The notes below the pieces were generated by a model that worked only from the letters and a program-made list of their open reading frames with translations, had not been told where the DNA came from and searched no databases. This document shows, one piece after another, positions 9,050 through 16,240 of a stretch of 64,000 nt of DNA. The translations under genes and the position numbers were made by a program. Within the stretch, counting starts at the first letter, position 1. Each line of letters starts with the position of its first letter. The DNA is from an uncultured Lachnospiraceae bacterium (GTDB lineage Bacteria > Bacillota > Clostridia > Lachnospirales > Lachnospiraceae): the NCBI GenBank assembly GCA_947644545.1, contig CANRZW010000011.1, positions 37,082-101,081 on the forward strand, given 5' to 3'.

Positions 9050-9952
9050 ATGAAAGATTCGATCCATAAATATTTTCAGATTGGTACGATCCAGTGGATG
9101 AGTCATCCGCCGGTAGATTACGAGGTGCTTTCGTCCATCAAGACGATCGGGTGCGACGATTATTTCGATGCCCTCGAGGTGACACAGTTTCAGGATGATG
9201 AGACACGCAGGAAAGCGAAGGAGATGCTGGAGCAGGCGCATATGAGAGTGTGCTATGGCGCGCAGCCGAGGCTCTTGGGACCGGGACTGAATCCCAATGA
9301 CATTGACGAAGAGGGCAGGAAGAAGGCCGAGCAGACGCTGATCGAGGCGGTAGATGAGGCAGAGTATCTTGGTGCGAAGGGGATTGCTTTCCTGGCCGGC
9401 AAATGGGAGGAAGCGACCAAGGAGGAGGCTTACAGGCAGCTCTTAAAGACGACACAGAATGTATGTGATTATGCTGCCACGAAGGGAATGAGCGTGGAGC
9501 TTGAGGTGTTTGACTACGATATGGATAAGGCTTCCCTGATCGGACCGGCTCCTTATGCGGCTGCCTTTGCGGCTGACATGAGAAGCAGATGCAGTAATTT
9601 CGGGCTGATCGTAGATCTGTCTCATTTCCCGACGACCTATGAGACATCCCGTTTCGTAGTGCGCACGCTGCGCCCTTATATCACCCATTTCCATATCGGC
9701 AATGCGGTGGTGAAGAAAGGCTGTGAAGCTTATGGCGATCAGCATCCGCGGTTTGGATTCCCGGAAAGCGCCAACGATACAGAGCAGCTGCTGGATTTCT
9801 TCCGTGTGTTGAAGGAGGAAGGGTTCTTTGACGCCGCGGATCCTTATGTACTTTCCTTTGAGGTGAAGCCCTGGAAGGGAGAAGACGGGGATCTGATCCT
9901 GGCCGGAACAAAGCGGGTGATCAACAGGGCGTGGGCGCTGCTGGAAGATTAG
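9050..9952 (+). CDS. TIM-barrel sugar isomerase/epimerase (AP-endonuclease-2 fold)
   Basis: 300-residue member of the xylose-isomerase-like TIM-barrel family, which includes hydroxypyruvate isomerase, inosose dehydratase and sugar epimerases. Probable metal ligands are visible on successive strands: Glu in VELEVFD (near 152), Asp in IVDLSHFP (near 188), His in THFHIGN (near 210) and Glu in LSFEVKP (near 265). It starts 20 bases after the ThDP enzyme behind GAAGGGAG. In the Gcl pathway the equivalent partner is Hyi, which converts tartronate semialdehyde to hydroxypyruvate. That role here is inference from neighbours; the exact substrate is unknown. Confidence 0.87.
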   Translation: MKDSIHKYFQIGTIQWMSHPPVDYEVLSSIKTIGCDDYFDALEVTQFQDDETRRKAKEMLEQAHMRVCYGAQPRLLGPGLNPNDIDEEGRKKAEQTLIEAVDEAEYLGAKGIAFLAGKWEEATKEEAYRQLLKTTQNVCDYAATKGMSVELEVFDYDMDKASLIGPAPYAAAFAADMRSRCSNFGLIVDLSHFPTTYETSRFVVRTLRPYITHFHIGNAVVKKGCEAYGDQHPRFGFPESANDTEQLLDFFRVLKEEGFFDAADPYVLSFEVKPWKGEDGDLILAGTKRVINRAWALLED

Positions 9953-9980
9953 ATCTTAGCATGACGGCAATAAGATGCGG

Positions 9981-10045
9981 TGAAGATTTCATAAGAAGAT
10001 TCATATAGAAGATTCATATAGAAGATTCATATAGAAGATTCATAT
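9981..10045 (+). repeat. 13-bp tandem repeat in the leader of the dehydrogenase gene
   Basis: Four perfect head-to-tail copies of AGAAGATTCATAT (9994-10045) are preceded by one degenerate copy (9981-9993). The array ends three bases before the GAGGAGG ribosome binding site of the next gene. Slipped-strand mispairing could change the copy number and so the leader length. Confidence 0.9.
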
Positions 10046-10063
10046 AGATGAGGAGGAATTGGA

Positions 10064-11017
10064 TTGAAGATCGTAATTTTAGACGGATATACAGAGAATC
10101 CGGGTGATTTAAGCTGGAGTGGATTCGAGTCTTTAGGAGAGTTGACGGTATACGACAGAACAGCCAAAGAAGACGTGCTGGAGCGGATCAAAGACGCGGA
10201 AGCAGTCATCGTCAACAAGACACCTCTGGATCGAGAAGTGTTCGAGAAATGCAGCAAGATCAAGTATGTTGGCGTGCTCGCCACAGGCTATAATGTGGTG
10301 GATGTGAAGGCGGCCAGGGAGCATGGCATCCCGGTTTGTAATATACCGACCTACGGCACCACGGCGGTAGCGCAGATGGTGTTCGCCCTGCTGTTAGAGG
10401 TCTGCCATCATGTGGCGGAGCATTCGGATGCGGTGAAGCGGGGAGAATGGTCGAATAACAGCGACTGGTGTTTCTGGAAATATCCGCTGATGGAACTGGC
10501 CGGCAAAACGATGGGAATCGTCGGCTTTGGCCGTATCGGGCAGGCCGTGGGCAGACTGGCGGCGGCGTTTGGCATGGAAGTGCTGGCCTATGACGCCTTT
10601 GAGAGTGAGGAAGGAAAGAAGATCGCCCGTTATGTGGCATTGGACGAACTGCTCGCGCAGTCGGATGTGATCTCCCTGCACTGTCCTCTGTTCCCGGAGA
10701 CGCAGGGGATGATCAATGCGGAAAGCATCGCGAAGATGAAGGATGGCGTGATTCTGATCAATACCAGCCGTGGTCCGCTGATCAACGAGGAAGATCTGGC
10801 GAAGGCCCTGCGGGAGAAAAAGGTATATGCGGCAGCCTGTGATGTGGTATCCACGGAGCCGATCCTGCCTGACAATCCGCTGCTTGGGTGCTATAACAGC
10901 ATTCTCACGCCTCATATTGCCTGGGCGCCGAAGGAAAGCCGGCAGCGGCTTATGGATATTGCGGTCTCCAACATGAAGGCATTCATGGATGGGAAACCGG
11001 TCAACGTTGTCAACTAA
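10064..11017 (+). CDS. D-2-hydroxyacid dehydrogenase (glycerate/hydroxypyruvate type)
   Basis: 317-residue NAD(P)-dependent dehydrogenase. The nucleotide-binding motif is VGFGRIGQAVGRLA near residue 150, with an acidic residue (YDAFE) at the end of the second strand, which suggests NAD(H). The catalytic Arg lies in INTSRGPLIN, a Glu follows near DVVSTEPI, and the His is in LTPHIAWAP near residue 283. Length and layout match glycerate dehydrogenase/hydroxypyruvate reductase. The start is TTG at 10064, set by GAGGAGG at 10049-10055. As the last gene of the cluster it could reduce the 2-oxo acid made by the ThDP enzyme and isomerase to a D-hydroxy acid such as glycerate. Confidence 0.9.
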   Translation: MKIVILDGYTENPGDLSWSGFESLGELTVYDRTAKEDVLERIKDAEAVIVNKTPLDREVFEKCSKIKYVGVLATGYNVVDVKAAREHGIPVCNIPTYGTTAVAQMVFALLLEVCHHVAEHSDAVKRGEWSNNSDWCFWKYPLMELAGKTMGIVGFGRIGQAVGRLAAAFGMEVLAYDAFESEEGKKIARYVALDELLAQSDVISLHCPLFPETQGMINAESIAKMKDGVILINTSRGPLINEEDLAKALREKKVYAAACDVVSTEPILPDNPLLGCYNSILTPHIAWAPKESRQRLMDIAVSNMKAFMDGKPVNVVN

Positions 11018-11271
11018 TCTTATTTTGTGATACTGATAGCTTTATGCTGCGTGGTATCTGCGCCGGATCCGTTACAGGACCGATGGGGGAGGTCTTGATC
11101 CGGCGCAAGGTCTGCGCATCTTGTAATGTCTTGCAGCCTGTCTTTTATTTCCCTGACGGACGCTTTGTCGATTGGGATGGCATTCTTTTTCAATTTCTGA
11201 TAAAATACAATAGAATATAGCAAAAAGCTGTTATGGAAGACGGCTTGTGTGGAGACGGGAGTGAAACCGGG
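11018..11271. other. Intergenic region with one GC-rich inverted repeat
   Basis: A 254-base gap. The only clear structure is a perfect 10-base inverted repeat, GCGCCGGATC (11060-11069) with GATCCGGCGC (11097-11106), around a 27-base loop. No U-run follows on either strand, so it is not a classical terminator. An AT-rich stretch near 11200-11220 could hold a promoter, but no convincing -35/-10 pair is seen. Confidence 0.5.
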
Positions 11272-12255
11272 ATGATTTATAAATGTAAGAACTGCGGCGG
11301 CAATGCGGTCTATGAACCGGGCAGAGGCAGGATGTACTGTCCGCATTGCGAGAGTAAGGACAGTGAGGAGAAGATTCAGGGCGGAACACTGACACAGTGC
11401 ATCAACTGCGGCGCGCCGCTGGAAACAAAGGATTATACTTCGGCGAGCCAGTGCGGCCACTGCGGGTGTTATATTGTCTTCAGCGAGCGGGTGGAGGGCG
11501 TCTATGAGCCGCATATGCTGCTTCCCTTCCATATTAATAAGAAGGCGGCGGTGCAGGCGCTGAACCGTGAGTTCTCCAGACGGCTTTTTACGCCTTCGGA
11601 TTTCCTGTCGGAGAAGAGTCTTGAGAAGATGGAAGGCATCTATGTGCCCTTCTGGCTGTATGATTATCAGGCCTGTTATGATTTTACGGGAGAGGGCGTA
11701 CGGATCAGAACCTGGACGGCAGGCAATACGGAATATACGGAGCGGTCCTACTTTGAAGTGGTGCGTAAGATGGATGTGGAGTTCGATAAGGTGCCGGTGG
11801 ACGCTTCCTATGCCATGGAGGACGGGATCATGGATCTGATGGAGCCTTATGATTACGGGCAGCTGCGGGGATTCGATCCTAAGTATATGTCAGGATTCTA
11901 CGGGGAAGTGTATAACCAGCCTGCCGCGGAGCTTGAGGGCAGGGCGAAGGAGAAATCCCGCAGTGCGTCGGAAGAGCTGCTGCAGGGGTCCATACAGGGC
12001 TACAATACGGTCAGGCCCATCCACAGGAATCTTGACCTGCGCAAAAGAGGCGATCATTATGCGCTGATGCCGGTATGGAAGTATGTGTACCGCTATAAGG
12101 GGAAGGAATATCAGTATCATGTGAATGGACAGACGGGCAAGGTGATCGGCATAACGCCGGTGTCCATGGAGAAAGTGCTAAGCTACAGCATGTCCGTGTT
12201 TGCGGCGGTCACGGCCATGTGTTATCTGGCGGTGCGGGTGTTGGAGATCTTGTAG
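11272..12255 (+). CDS. Double zinc-ribbon membrane-anchored protein
   Basis: 327 residues if started at ATG 11272, which places the first metal knuckle (CKNCGG) at residue 4; an upstream in-frame ATG at 11233 lacks a good ribosome binding site. Two TFIIB-like zinc ribbons are visible: CKNC...CPHC (residues 4-25) and CINC...CGHC (about 43-66). A mixed domain with many aromatic residues follows (about 85-290). The last 25 residues form a hydrophobic helix, so it is probably a C-terminally anchored membrane protein. It is 25 bases ahead of a TPM-domain gene, and such zinc-ribbon/TPM pairs recur in Firmicutes. Molecular function is unknown; nucleic-acid binding is not implied. Confidence 0.8.
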   Translation: MIYKCKNCGGNAVYEPGRGRMYCPHCESKDSEEKIQGGTLTQCINCGAPLETKDYTSASQCGHCGCYIVFSERVEGVYEPHMLLPFHINKKAAVQALNREFSRRLFTPSDFLSEKSLEKMEGIYVPFWLYDYQACYDFTGEGVRIRTWTAGNTEYTERSYFEVVRKMDVEFDKVPVDASYAMEDGIMDLMEPYDYGQLRGFDPKYMSGFYGEVYNQPAAELEGRAKEKSRSASEELLQGSIQGYNTVRPIHRNLDLRKRGDHYALMPVWKYVYRYKGKEYQYHVNGQTGKVIGITPVSMEKVLSYSMSVFAAVTAMCYLAVRVLEIL

Positions 12256-12280
12256 GAGAAGGCGGGAGAGAAGAGAGAAC

Positions 12281-13153
12281 ATGAGAGAATATTTCCGGTA
12301 TTTTAAATGGATGTATATTGTGTTGGGCGCGCTTGTGCTGCTGTTTGTGTTTCTGAGTGCGGGGCACCTGGCGCTGGCGAGGATGTTTGGCCATGACAGA
12401 GACAACCAGTCCTGCACGACCACGGAGAGGGTTTTCGACTACGGCGACGTGCTGACGGACGAGGAGGAAGAGAAGTTGCGCAGGCTGATCGCGAAGCGGG
12501 AGAAACAGACGCGTTGTGATATCGTATTGATCACATTGCAGGAGTCGTTAAAAGAATATGCCAGGGAGATCGAGCCGGGGGTAGGCTACGATGAGTTCGT
12601 GCGGGTTTATGCGGAACAGTTCTACGAGGAGCATAACTTCGGCTACAACAGCCCCAATGGGGATGGCATTGTGCTGGTGGACAACTGGTACAGAGAGGAT
12701 GACGGGCGGATTTATACGTGGCTGTGCACCACCGGCCGGGTGAAGGATAAGTATTCTGATGCGGCTGTGGACCATATTCTGGACAATGTGTATCGTTATG
12801 TGGAGAAGAACCCTTACCGGGCCTATAAGACGTATATTAATGATTTCTATCACGACATGCTGGGGATACAGGTATTTACGCTCTATGTGCCGGGGTACCT
12901 GCCGTGGATCGTCGGACTTGCAGCGGCTGTGATCTTTGTGGTCTGCAACAGAAGGTCGAAGAAGGGTGACAAGACGACTACGGCTCTTACCTATACCGGC
13001 GGCGTACAGCCCCGCTTTCGGGTCAGACAGGACAGATTCCTGCGTAAATCCGTGGTGACGCGTAAGATTCAGACGAGCAGCGGCGGCAGAAGCGGCGGCA
13101 GTCATGGCGGCGGTGGCGGCGGAAGCCACGGCGGCGGCGGTCACAGCCGATAA
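12281..13153 (+). CDS. TPM-domain membrane protein with Gly/His-rich tail
   Basis: 290-residue protein starting at ATG 12281 behind GGGAGAGAAGAG. A transmembrane helix lies at about 10-32, then a TPM (TLP18.3/Psb32/MOLO-1) domain beginning VFDYGDVLTDEEEEKL, then a second helix (about 206-224) and a basic segment. The last 25 residues are a Gly/Ser/His tail (SHGGGGGGSHGGGGHSR). TPM domains occur in proteins tied to membrane-protein repair or lipid handling; the bacterial role is unclear. It pairs with the zinc-ribbon gene just upstream. The His-rich tail might bind metal, which is inference. Confidence 0.85.
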   Translation: MREYFRYFKWMYIVLGALVLLFVFLSAGHLALARMFGHDRDNQSCTTTERVFDYGDVLTDEEEEKLRRLIAKREKQTRCDIVLITLQESLKEYAREIEPGVGYDEFVRVYAEQFYEEHNFGYNSPNGDGIVLVDNWYREDDGRIYTWLCTTGRVKDKYSDAAVDHILDNVYRYVEKNPYRAYKTYINDFYHDMLGIQVFTLYVPGYLPWIVGLAAAVIFVVCNRRSKKGDKTTTALTYTGGVQPRFRVRQDRFLRKSVVTRKIQTSSGGRSGGSHGGGGGGSHGGGGHSR

Positions 13154-13165
13154 GATACAGAGAAT

Positions 13166-13203
13166 AAAAAAGCACTTCCCATGACGGTAGGAAGTGTTTT
13201 TTG
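13166..13203. terminator. Bidirectional rho-independent terminator
   Basis: Stem GCACTTCC (13172-13179) with GGAAGTGT (13190-13197) is flanked by an A-run on the left and a T-run on the right. It can therefore end transcription of the TPM gene on + and of rpsT on -. Confidence 0.9.
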
Positions 13204-13234
13204 TTTTGTGTATATACAGAAATCGAATCTTCGA

Positions 13235-13498
13235 TTATGCCATCTTATTCACGGCAAGAGCAAGACGGGATATTTTCCTGGAAGAAGTATTCTTATGATA
13301 AACACCCTTCTTGGCAGCCTTGTCCAGAGCGGATGTTGCAGCAGTCAACGCGGACTTGGCAGCTTCCTTGTCACCTGTCTCAATGGCAGCGTATACCTTC
13401 TTGATCGCTGTCTTGACGCCGGACTTGACAGACTTATTTCTCTCAGCCTTGGTTCTGTTCACTAAGATTCTCTTCTTGGCAGATTTGATATTAGCCAT
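13235..13498 (-). CDS. rpsT: 30S ribosomal protein S20
   Basis: 87-residue basic protein that binds 16S rRNA early in small-subunit assembly. The sequence opens MANIKSAKKRILVN and contains KAERNKSVKSGVKTAIKK, both typical of S20. The ATG at 13498 is chosen because GGAGGT ends six bases before it; an upstream GTG at 13504 overlaps that site. It is the only - strand gene in the window and is divergent from gpr. It has its own promoter (13590-13618) and shares a bidirectional terminator with the TPM gene. The order rpsT-gpr-spoIIP-lepA-hemW is conserved in Firmicutes. Confidence 0.98.
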   Translation of the reverse strand: MANIKSAKKRILVNRTKAERNKSVKSGVKTAIKKVYAAIETGDKEAAKSALTAATSALDKAAKKGVYHKNTSSRKISRLALAVNKMA

Positions 13499-13537
13499 GA
13501 TCACACCTCCGATTGAATTTTCTCTACTTTATTGGGA

Positions 13538-13573
13538 CGTGTCTCATTAAAGCCGGACACGGACGTTTTAATG
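13538..13573 (-). promoter_or_regulatory. Possible structured leader of rpsT mRNA
   Basis: In the rpsT 5' leader two stems interleave: CGTGTC (13538-13543) with GACACG (13556-13561), and CATTAAA (13545-13551) with TTTAATG (13567-13573). Together they give a pseudoknot or mutually exclusive pairing 40-75 bases upstream of the start codon. This would suit autogenous control by S20, but that is inference. Confidence 0.4.
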
Positions 13574-13589
13574 GAAACACACGTATATT

Positions 13590-13618
13590 ATTGTAGTTTA
13601 TGAGATTGATGATGTCAA
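13590..13618 (-). promoter_or_regulatory. SigA-type promoter of rpsT
   Basis: On the - strand TTGACA (13618-13613) and TACAAT (13595-13590) are separated by exactly 17 bases. Predicted transcription start near 13583 gives a leader of about 85 bases. Confidence 0.85.
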
Positions 13619-13671
13619 TACATATTTTGTTTATTTTTGCAAAAAATAGAAAAGAGTTTATAGGGAAGAAA

Positions 13672-13729
13672 GCCATATGCGGAAGCTTCTGCAGAGCAGA
13701 AAGCGAAATTTCTGATGTCGTTAACTATA
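13672..13729 (+). repeat. Half copy of a MITE-like intergenic repeat
   Basis: These 58 bases align without gaps to 16143-16200 with 46 identical positions, both ending ATGTCGTTAACTATA. A perfect 6-base hairpin TTCTGC/GCAGAA lies inside. The left inverted arm found in the other copy is missing here. The element sits in the rpsT-gpr gap, 65 bases before gpr. Confidence 0.75.
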
Positions 13730-13794
13730 AGCAATTCAAAAAGATACGCATATTAATAGTAGTAAGATAAAATGCGGGAAATGAGGAGAAGGAT

Positions 13795-14664
13795 ATGGAT
13801 AGCTGGTCAACAGTCAGGACGGACTTGGCGTTGGAAGCCAGAGAGAGTGTGGAGGAAAAGGCAGAGGGACTGCATGGCGTTACGGTGGAAGAGGAGTATG
13901 ATCAGGCCGGGGATGTGCACATCACAAAGGTCGTGATCGAGACGAAGAACGGCGCGAAGATGCTGGGCAAACCGATGGGCGTCTATATTACACTGGAAGC
14001 GCCGACGATGACGGAGCCGGAGGAAGATTATCATCCGGAGATATCGGAGGTGCTGGCAAGAGAACTTCGGAGCGTGCTGCCGGATCCGGACAGAGAGCAG
14101 TCGATCCTTGTGGTGGGGCTGGGAAACCGGGAAGTGACGGCGGATTCCCTCGGCCCCAATGTGGTGGATAATCTGCTTGTCAACCGGCATATTGTCAAGG
14201 AGTACGGCAAGGTGGCCTACAACCGCTCCAAAATGCATCAGATCAGCAGCCTGGTGCCGGGGGTGATGGCGAAGACGGGCATGGAGTCCGCAGAGATCAT
14301 CAGAGGGGTGATAGGAGAGACCAAGCCGGATATGGTGATCGTGATCGACGCCCTGGCGGCACGCTCTACGAAACGGCTGAACCGTACAATTCAGATCACC
14401 AACACGGGGATTCATCCGGGGTCGGGAGTGGGGAACCACCGCAATGCCATCACGCAGGAAAGTCTGAACGTACCGGTGCTGGCGCTCGGGGTGCCGACGG
14501 TGGTGGATGCGGCGACGATCGTCGGGGACGCCATGGGAGAGCGGCCGGTGGCGTTGAAAGAACTGAATAATATGTATGTTACGACCAAGGATGTGGATCA
14601 GCAGATTCAGCAGATCAGCCACATTATTTGTGACGGTATCAACAAGGCGCTCGACACCGTTTAA
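13795..14664 (+). CDS. gpr: Germination protease GPR
   Basis: 289-residue endopeptidase that degrades the small acid-soluble spore proteins during germination. It is made as a zymogen in the forespore and processed. Recognised from the N-terminal STVRTDLALEARE block, the core VVGLGNREVTADSLGPNVV and the IDALAARSTKRLNRTIQITNTG-like region, all typical of the family, and from its place just upstream of spoIIP. It is somewhat shorter than the Bacillus protein (about 370). ATG 13795 follows GAGGAGAAGG. A CATATTA sequence at 13749-13755 resembles a forespore (SigG) -10, but no matching -35 is clear. Confidence 0.95.
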   Translation: MDSWSTVRTDLALEARESVEEKAEGLHGVTVEEEYDQAGDVHITKVVIETKNGAKMLGKPMGVYITLEAPTMTEPEEDYHPEISEVLARELRSVLPDPDREQSILVVGLGNREVTADSLGPNVVDNLLVNRHIVKEYGKVAYNRSKMHQISSLVPGVMAKTGMESAEIIRGVIGETKPDMVIVIDALAARSTKRLNRTIQITNTGIHPGSGVGNHRNAITQESLNVPVLALGVPTVVDAATIVGDAMGERPVALKELNNMYVTTKDVDQQIQQISHIICDGINKALDTV

Positions 14665-14709
14665 TCTTGTGGCATGAAGTCGTATTGGGAATGCATATAA
14701 TATTTTAGT

Positions 14710-16008
14710 ATGAATAGGAAAAAAATTTTAATGCGACTCATTATAATAGCGCTTGTTATTGTATCGGCGTTTTTTATCCTGTCAGAAGTTATGGAGAGCG
14801 TATCCGCACGCGAAGACAGGGAAAAAACGTTTCCGGGGTGGCTGCAGAGCATCATGATGGAGCCATATCTCCCCGGTCTACATAGAATGAACCGGTCAGC
14901 GGAGGGACAGATCGCCGGAACGATCAGGGAACGGTGGCTGTTTGCGGAATATCCTGTTTTTTTGTACAAGATGGAGGCAAAGGACGACGAGCTTGCGATG
15001 GAAAGCGATTACGAAAGGCTGATGATGCTGGAAGGGAGTGATGAAGACAATAAGGCGATCGCGGAGGGGGATCTGGAATATGAAGAGGATGCGATGCACC
15101 TGGAACAGGGGCTGGCGGACGCGCTGCTCGCGGAGAACGGCATGTATCTGGAGAATCAGTCGGCAAAACAGGATGCAGAGGAAGAGCAGGTCTCGGAGAA
15201 CACACCGGAAGGATTCGTGCCGGTAGGCAATAAGAGCTACAGCTATCGTTATGAGGATCTGCAGGAGTATGCGGATCTGGTCAAAGCTTTCTATGCCATA
15301 GACAGTACGACGAAAGCGGGCGGTGAACTTCTCAACGTCGAATCCCTGCTCTCTAAGGACATGCGTCTGACGGCGGGAACGGATGCCCCGCAGATCCTGA
15401 TCTATCATACCCATGCCCAGGAGGCGTTTGCAGACTCCGTGCCGGGAGACGAATCTACCAGTATCGTCGGGGTAGGGGAATACCTGGCGTCGATCCTCAG
15501 AGAACGGTATGGGTATCAGGTGATGCACCATACGGAGAGCTTCGACAAGGAATCAAGGGATTATGCCTATGGAAACGCCCTGCCGGTTATCGAGAAACTG
15601 TTGGCGGAGCATCCGTCCATAGAGGTCGTGATCGACCTGCACAGGGATGCCATGCCGGAGGACCGGAGACTGGTGATGGATCTGCAGGGAAGGCCCACCG
15701 CGCAGATTATGTTCTTTAACGGCCTGAGCCGTACGGCCAAGGGGGAGATCGAGTATCTGGAGAATCCGAATCTAGCCGATAACCTGGCTTTCTCTTTTCA
15801 GATGCAGGCGGCCTGCAACGAGTATTATCCGGGGCTTGCCAGAAGGATCTATTTAAAGGCGTACCGTTATAATATGCATCTGTGTCCGAAGACGCTGCTG
15901 ATCGAGCTGGGCGCACAGAATAACACCGTGGAGGAGATGAAGAATGCCTGCGAACCGCTGGCGCACGTGCTTGACCTGGTGCTCAGCGGAGAAGAACCGA
16001 AGAGGTAA
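14710..16008 (+). CDS. spoIIP: Stage II sporulation protein P
   Basis: 432-residue membrane-anchored peptidoglycan amidase/endopeptidase that thins septal wall and drives engulfment together with SpoIID and SpoIIM. One transmembrane helix lies at about 8-26, then an acidic linker (about 95-170) and the SpoIIP domain from about 225, with ILIYHTHAQEAF, EVVIDLHRDA and LLIELGAQNNT supplying the zinc-binding His/Glu residues of the family. The start has almost no ribosome binding site. An alternative ATG at 14731 keeps the helix. CATATAAT at 14694-14701 resembles a SigE -10 and would give a nearly leaderless message for the first ATG. Confidence 0.95.
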   Translation: MNRKKILMRLIIIALVIVSAFFILSEVMESVSAREDREKTFPGWLQSIMMEPYLPGLHRMNRSAEGQIAGTIRERWLFAEYPVFLYKMEAKDDELAMESDYERLMMLEGSDEDNKAIAEGDLEYEEDAMHLEQGLADALLAENGMYLENQSAKQDAEEEQVSENTPEGFVPVGNKSYSYRYEDLQEYADLVKAFYAIDSTTKAGGELLNVESLLSKDMRLTAGTDAPQILIYHTHAQEAFADSVPGDESTSIVGVGEYLASILRERYGYQVMHHTESFDKESRDYAYGNALPVIEKLLAEHPSIEVVIDLHRDAMPEDRRLVMDLQGRPTAQIMFFNGLSRTAKGEIEYLENPNLADNLAFSFQMQAACNEYYPGLARRIYLKAYRYNMHLCPKTLLIELGAQNNTVEEMKNACEPLAHVLDLVLSGEEPKR

Positions 16009-16097
16009 CGGTCATAATGGTCAAAAAAGCAGGAAAACTGGCTGCTTGGAGTAGACAGCATTTCAACGATTTGATATACTGTTTCCTGTGTTACGGT

Positions 16098-16204
16098 TAT
16101 AGTAAACGACATAACAAATTTCTGTTCCCGGCTCTTGCAGAAGTCATATACGGCAGCTCCCGCAAGACCGAAAACGGAATTTCTAATGTCGTTAACTATA
16201 GTAA
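16098..16204 (+). repeat. MITE-like element with terminal inverted repeats upstream of lepA
   Basis: About 103 bases bounded by inverted arms: TATAGTAAACGACAT... (16098-16120) matches the complement of 16178-16200 at 20 of 23 positions. The direct repeat TATAGTAA occurs at both outer ends (16098-16105 and 16197-16204). The right half recurs at 13672-13729. No coding capacity. It ends 25 bases before the lepA ribosome binding site. Confidence 0.7.
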
Positions 16205-16240
16205 GGCAATGTTGTGACATTGGTTTGTAAGGAGGACATT

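Noticed and set aside
9981..10045. CRISPR array
   Set aside because: Units are 13 bases, head-to-tail and without spacers; no cas genes are present.
11060..11106. GC-rich inverted repeat as terminator of the catabolic cluster
   Set aside because: No U-run follows on either strand, so it is only recorded as an inverted repeat.
13146..13153. GCCGATAA resembling a SigD -10 element
   Set aside because: It is the last codons of the TPM gene, has no TAAA -35 at the right distance, and no motility gene follows.
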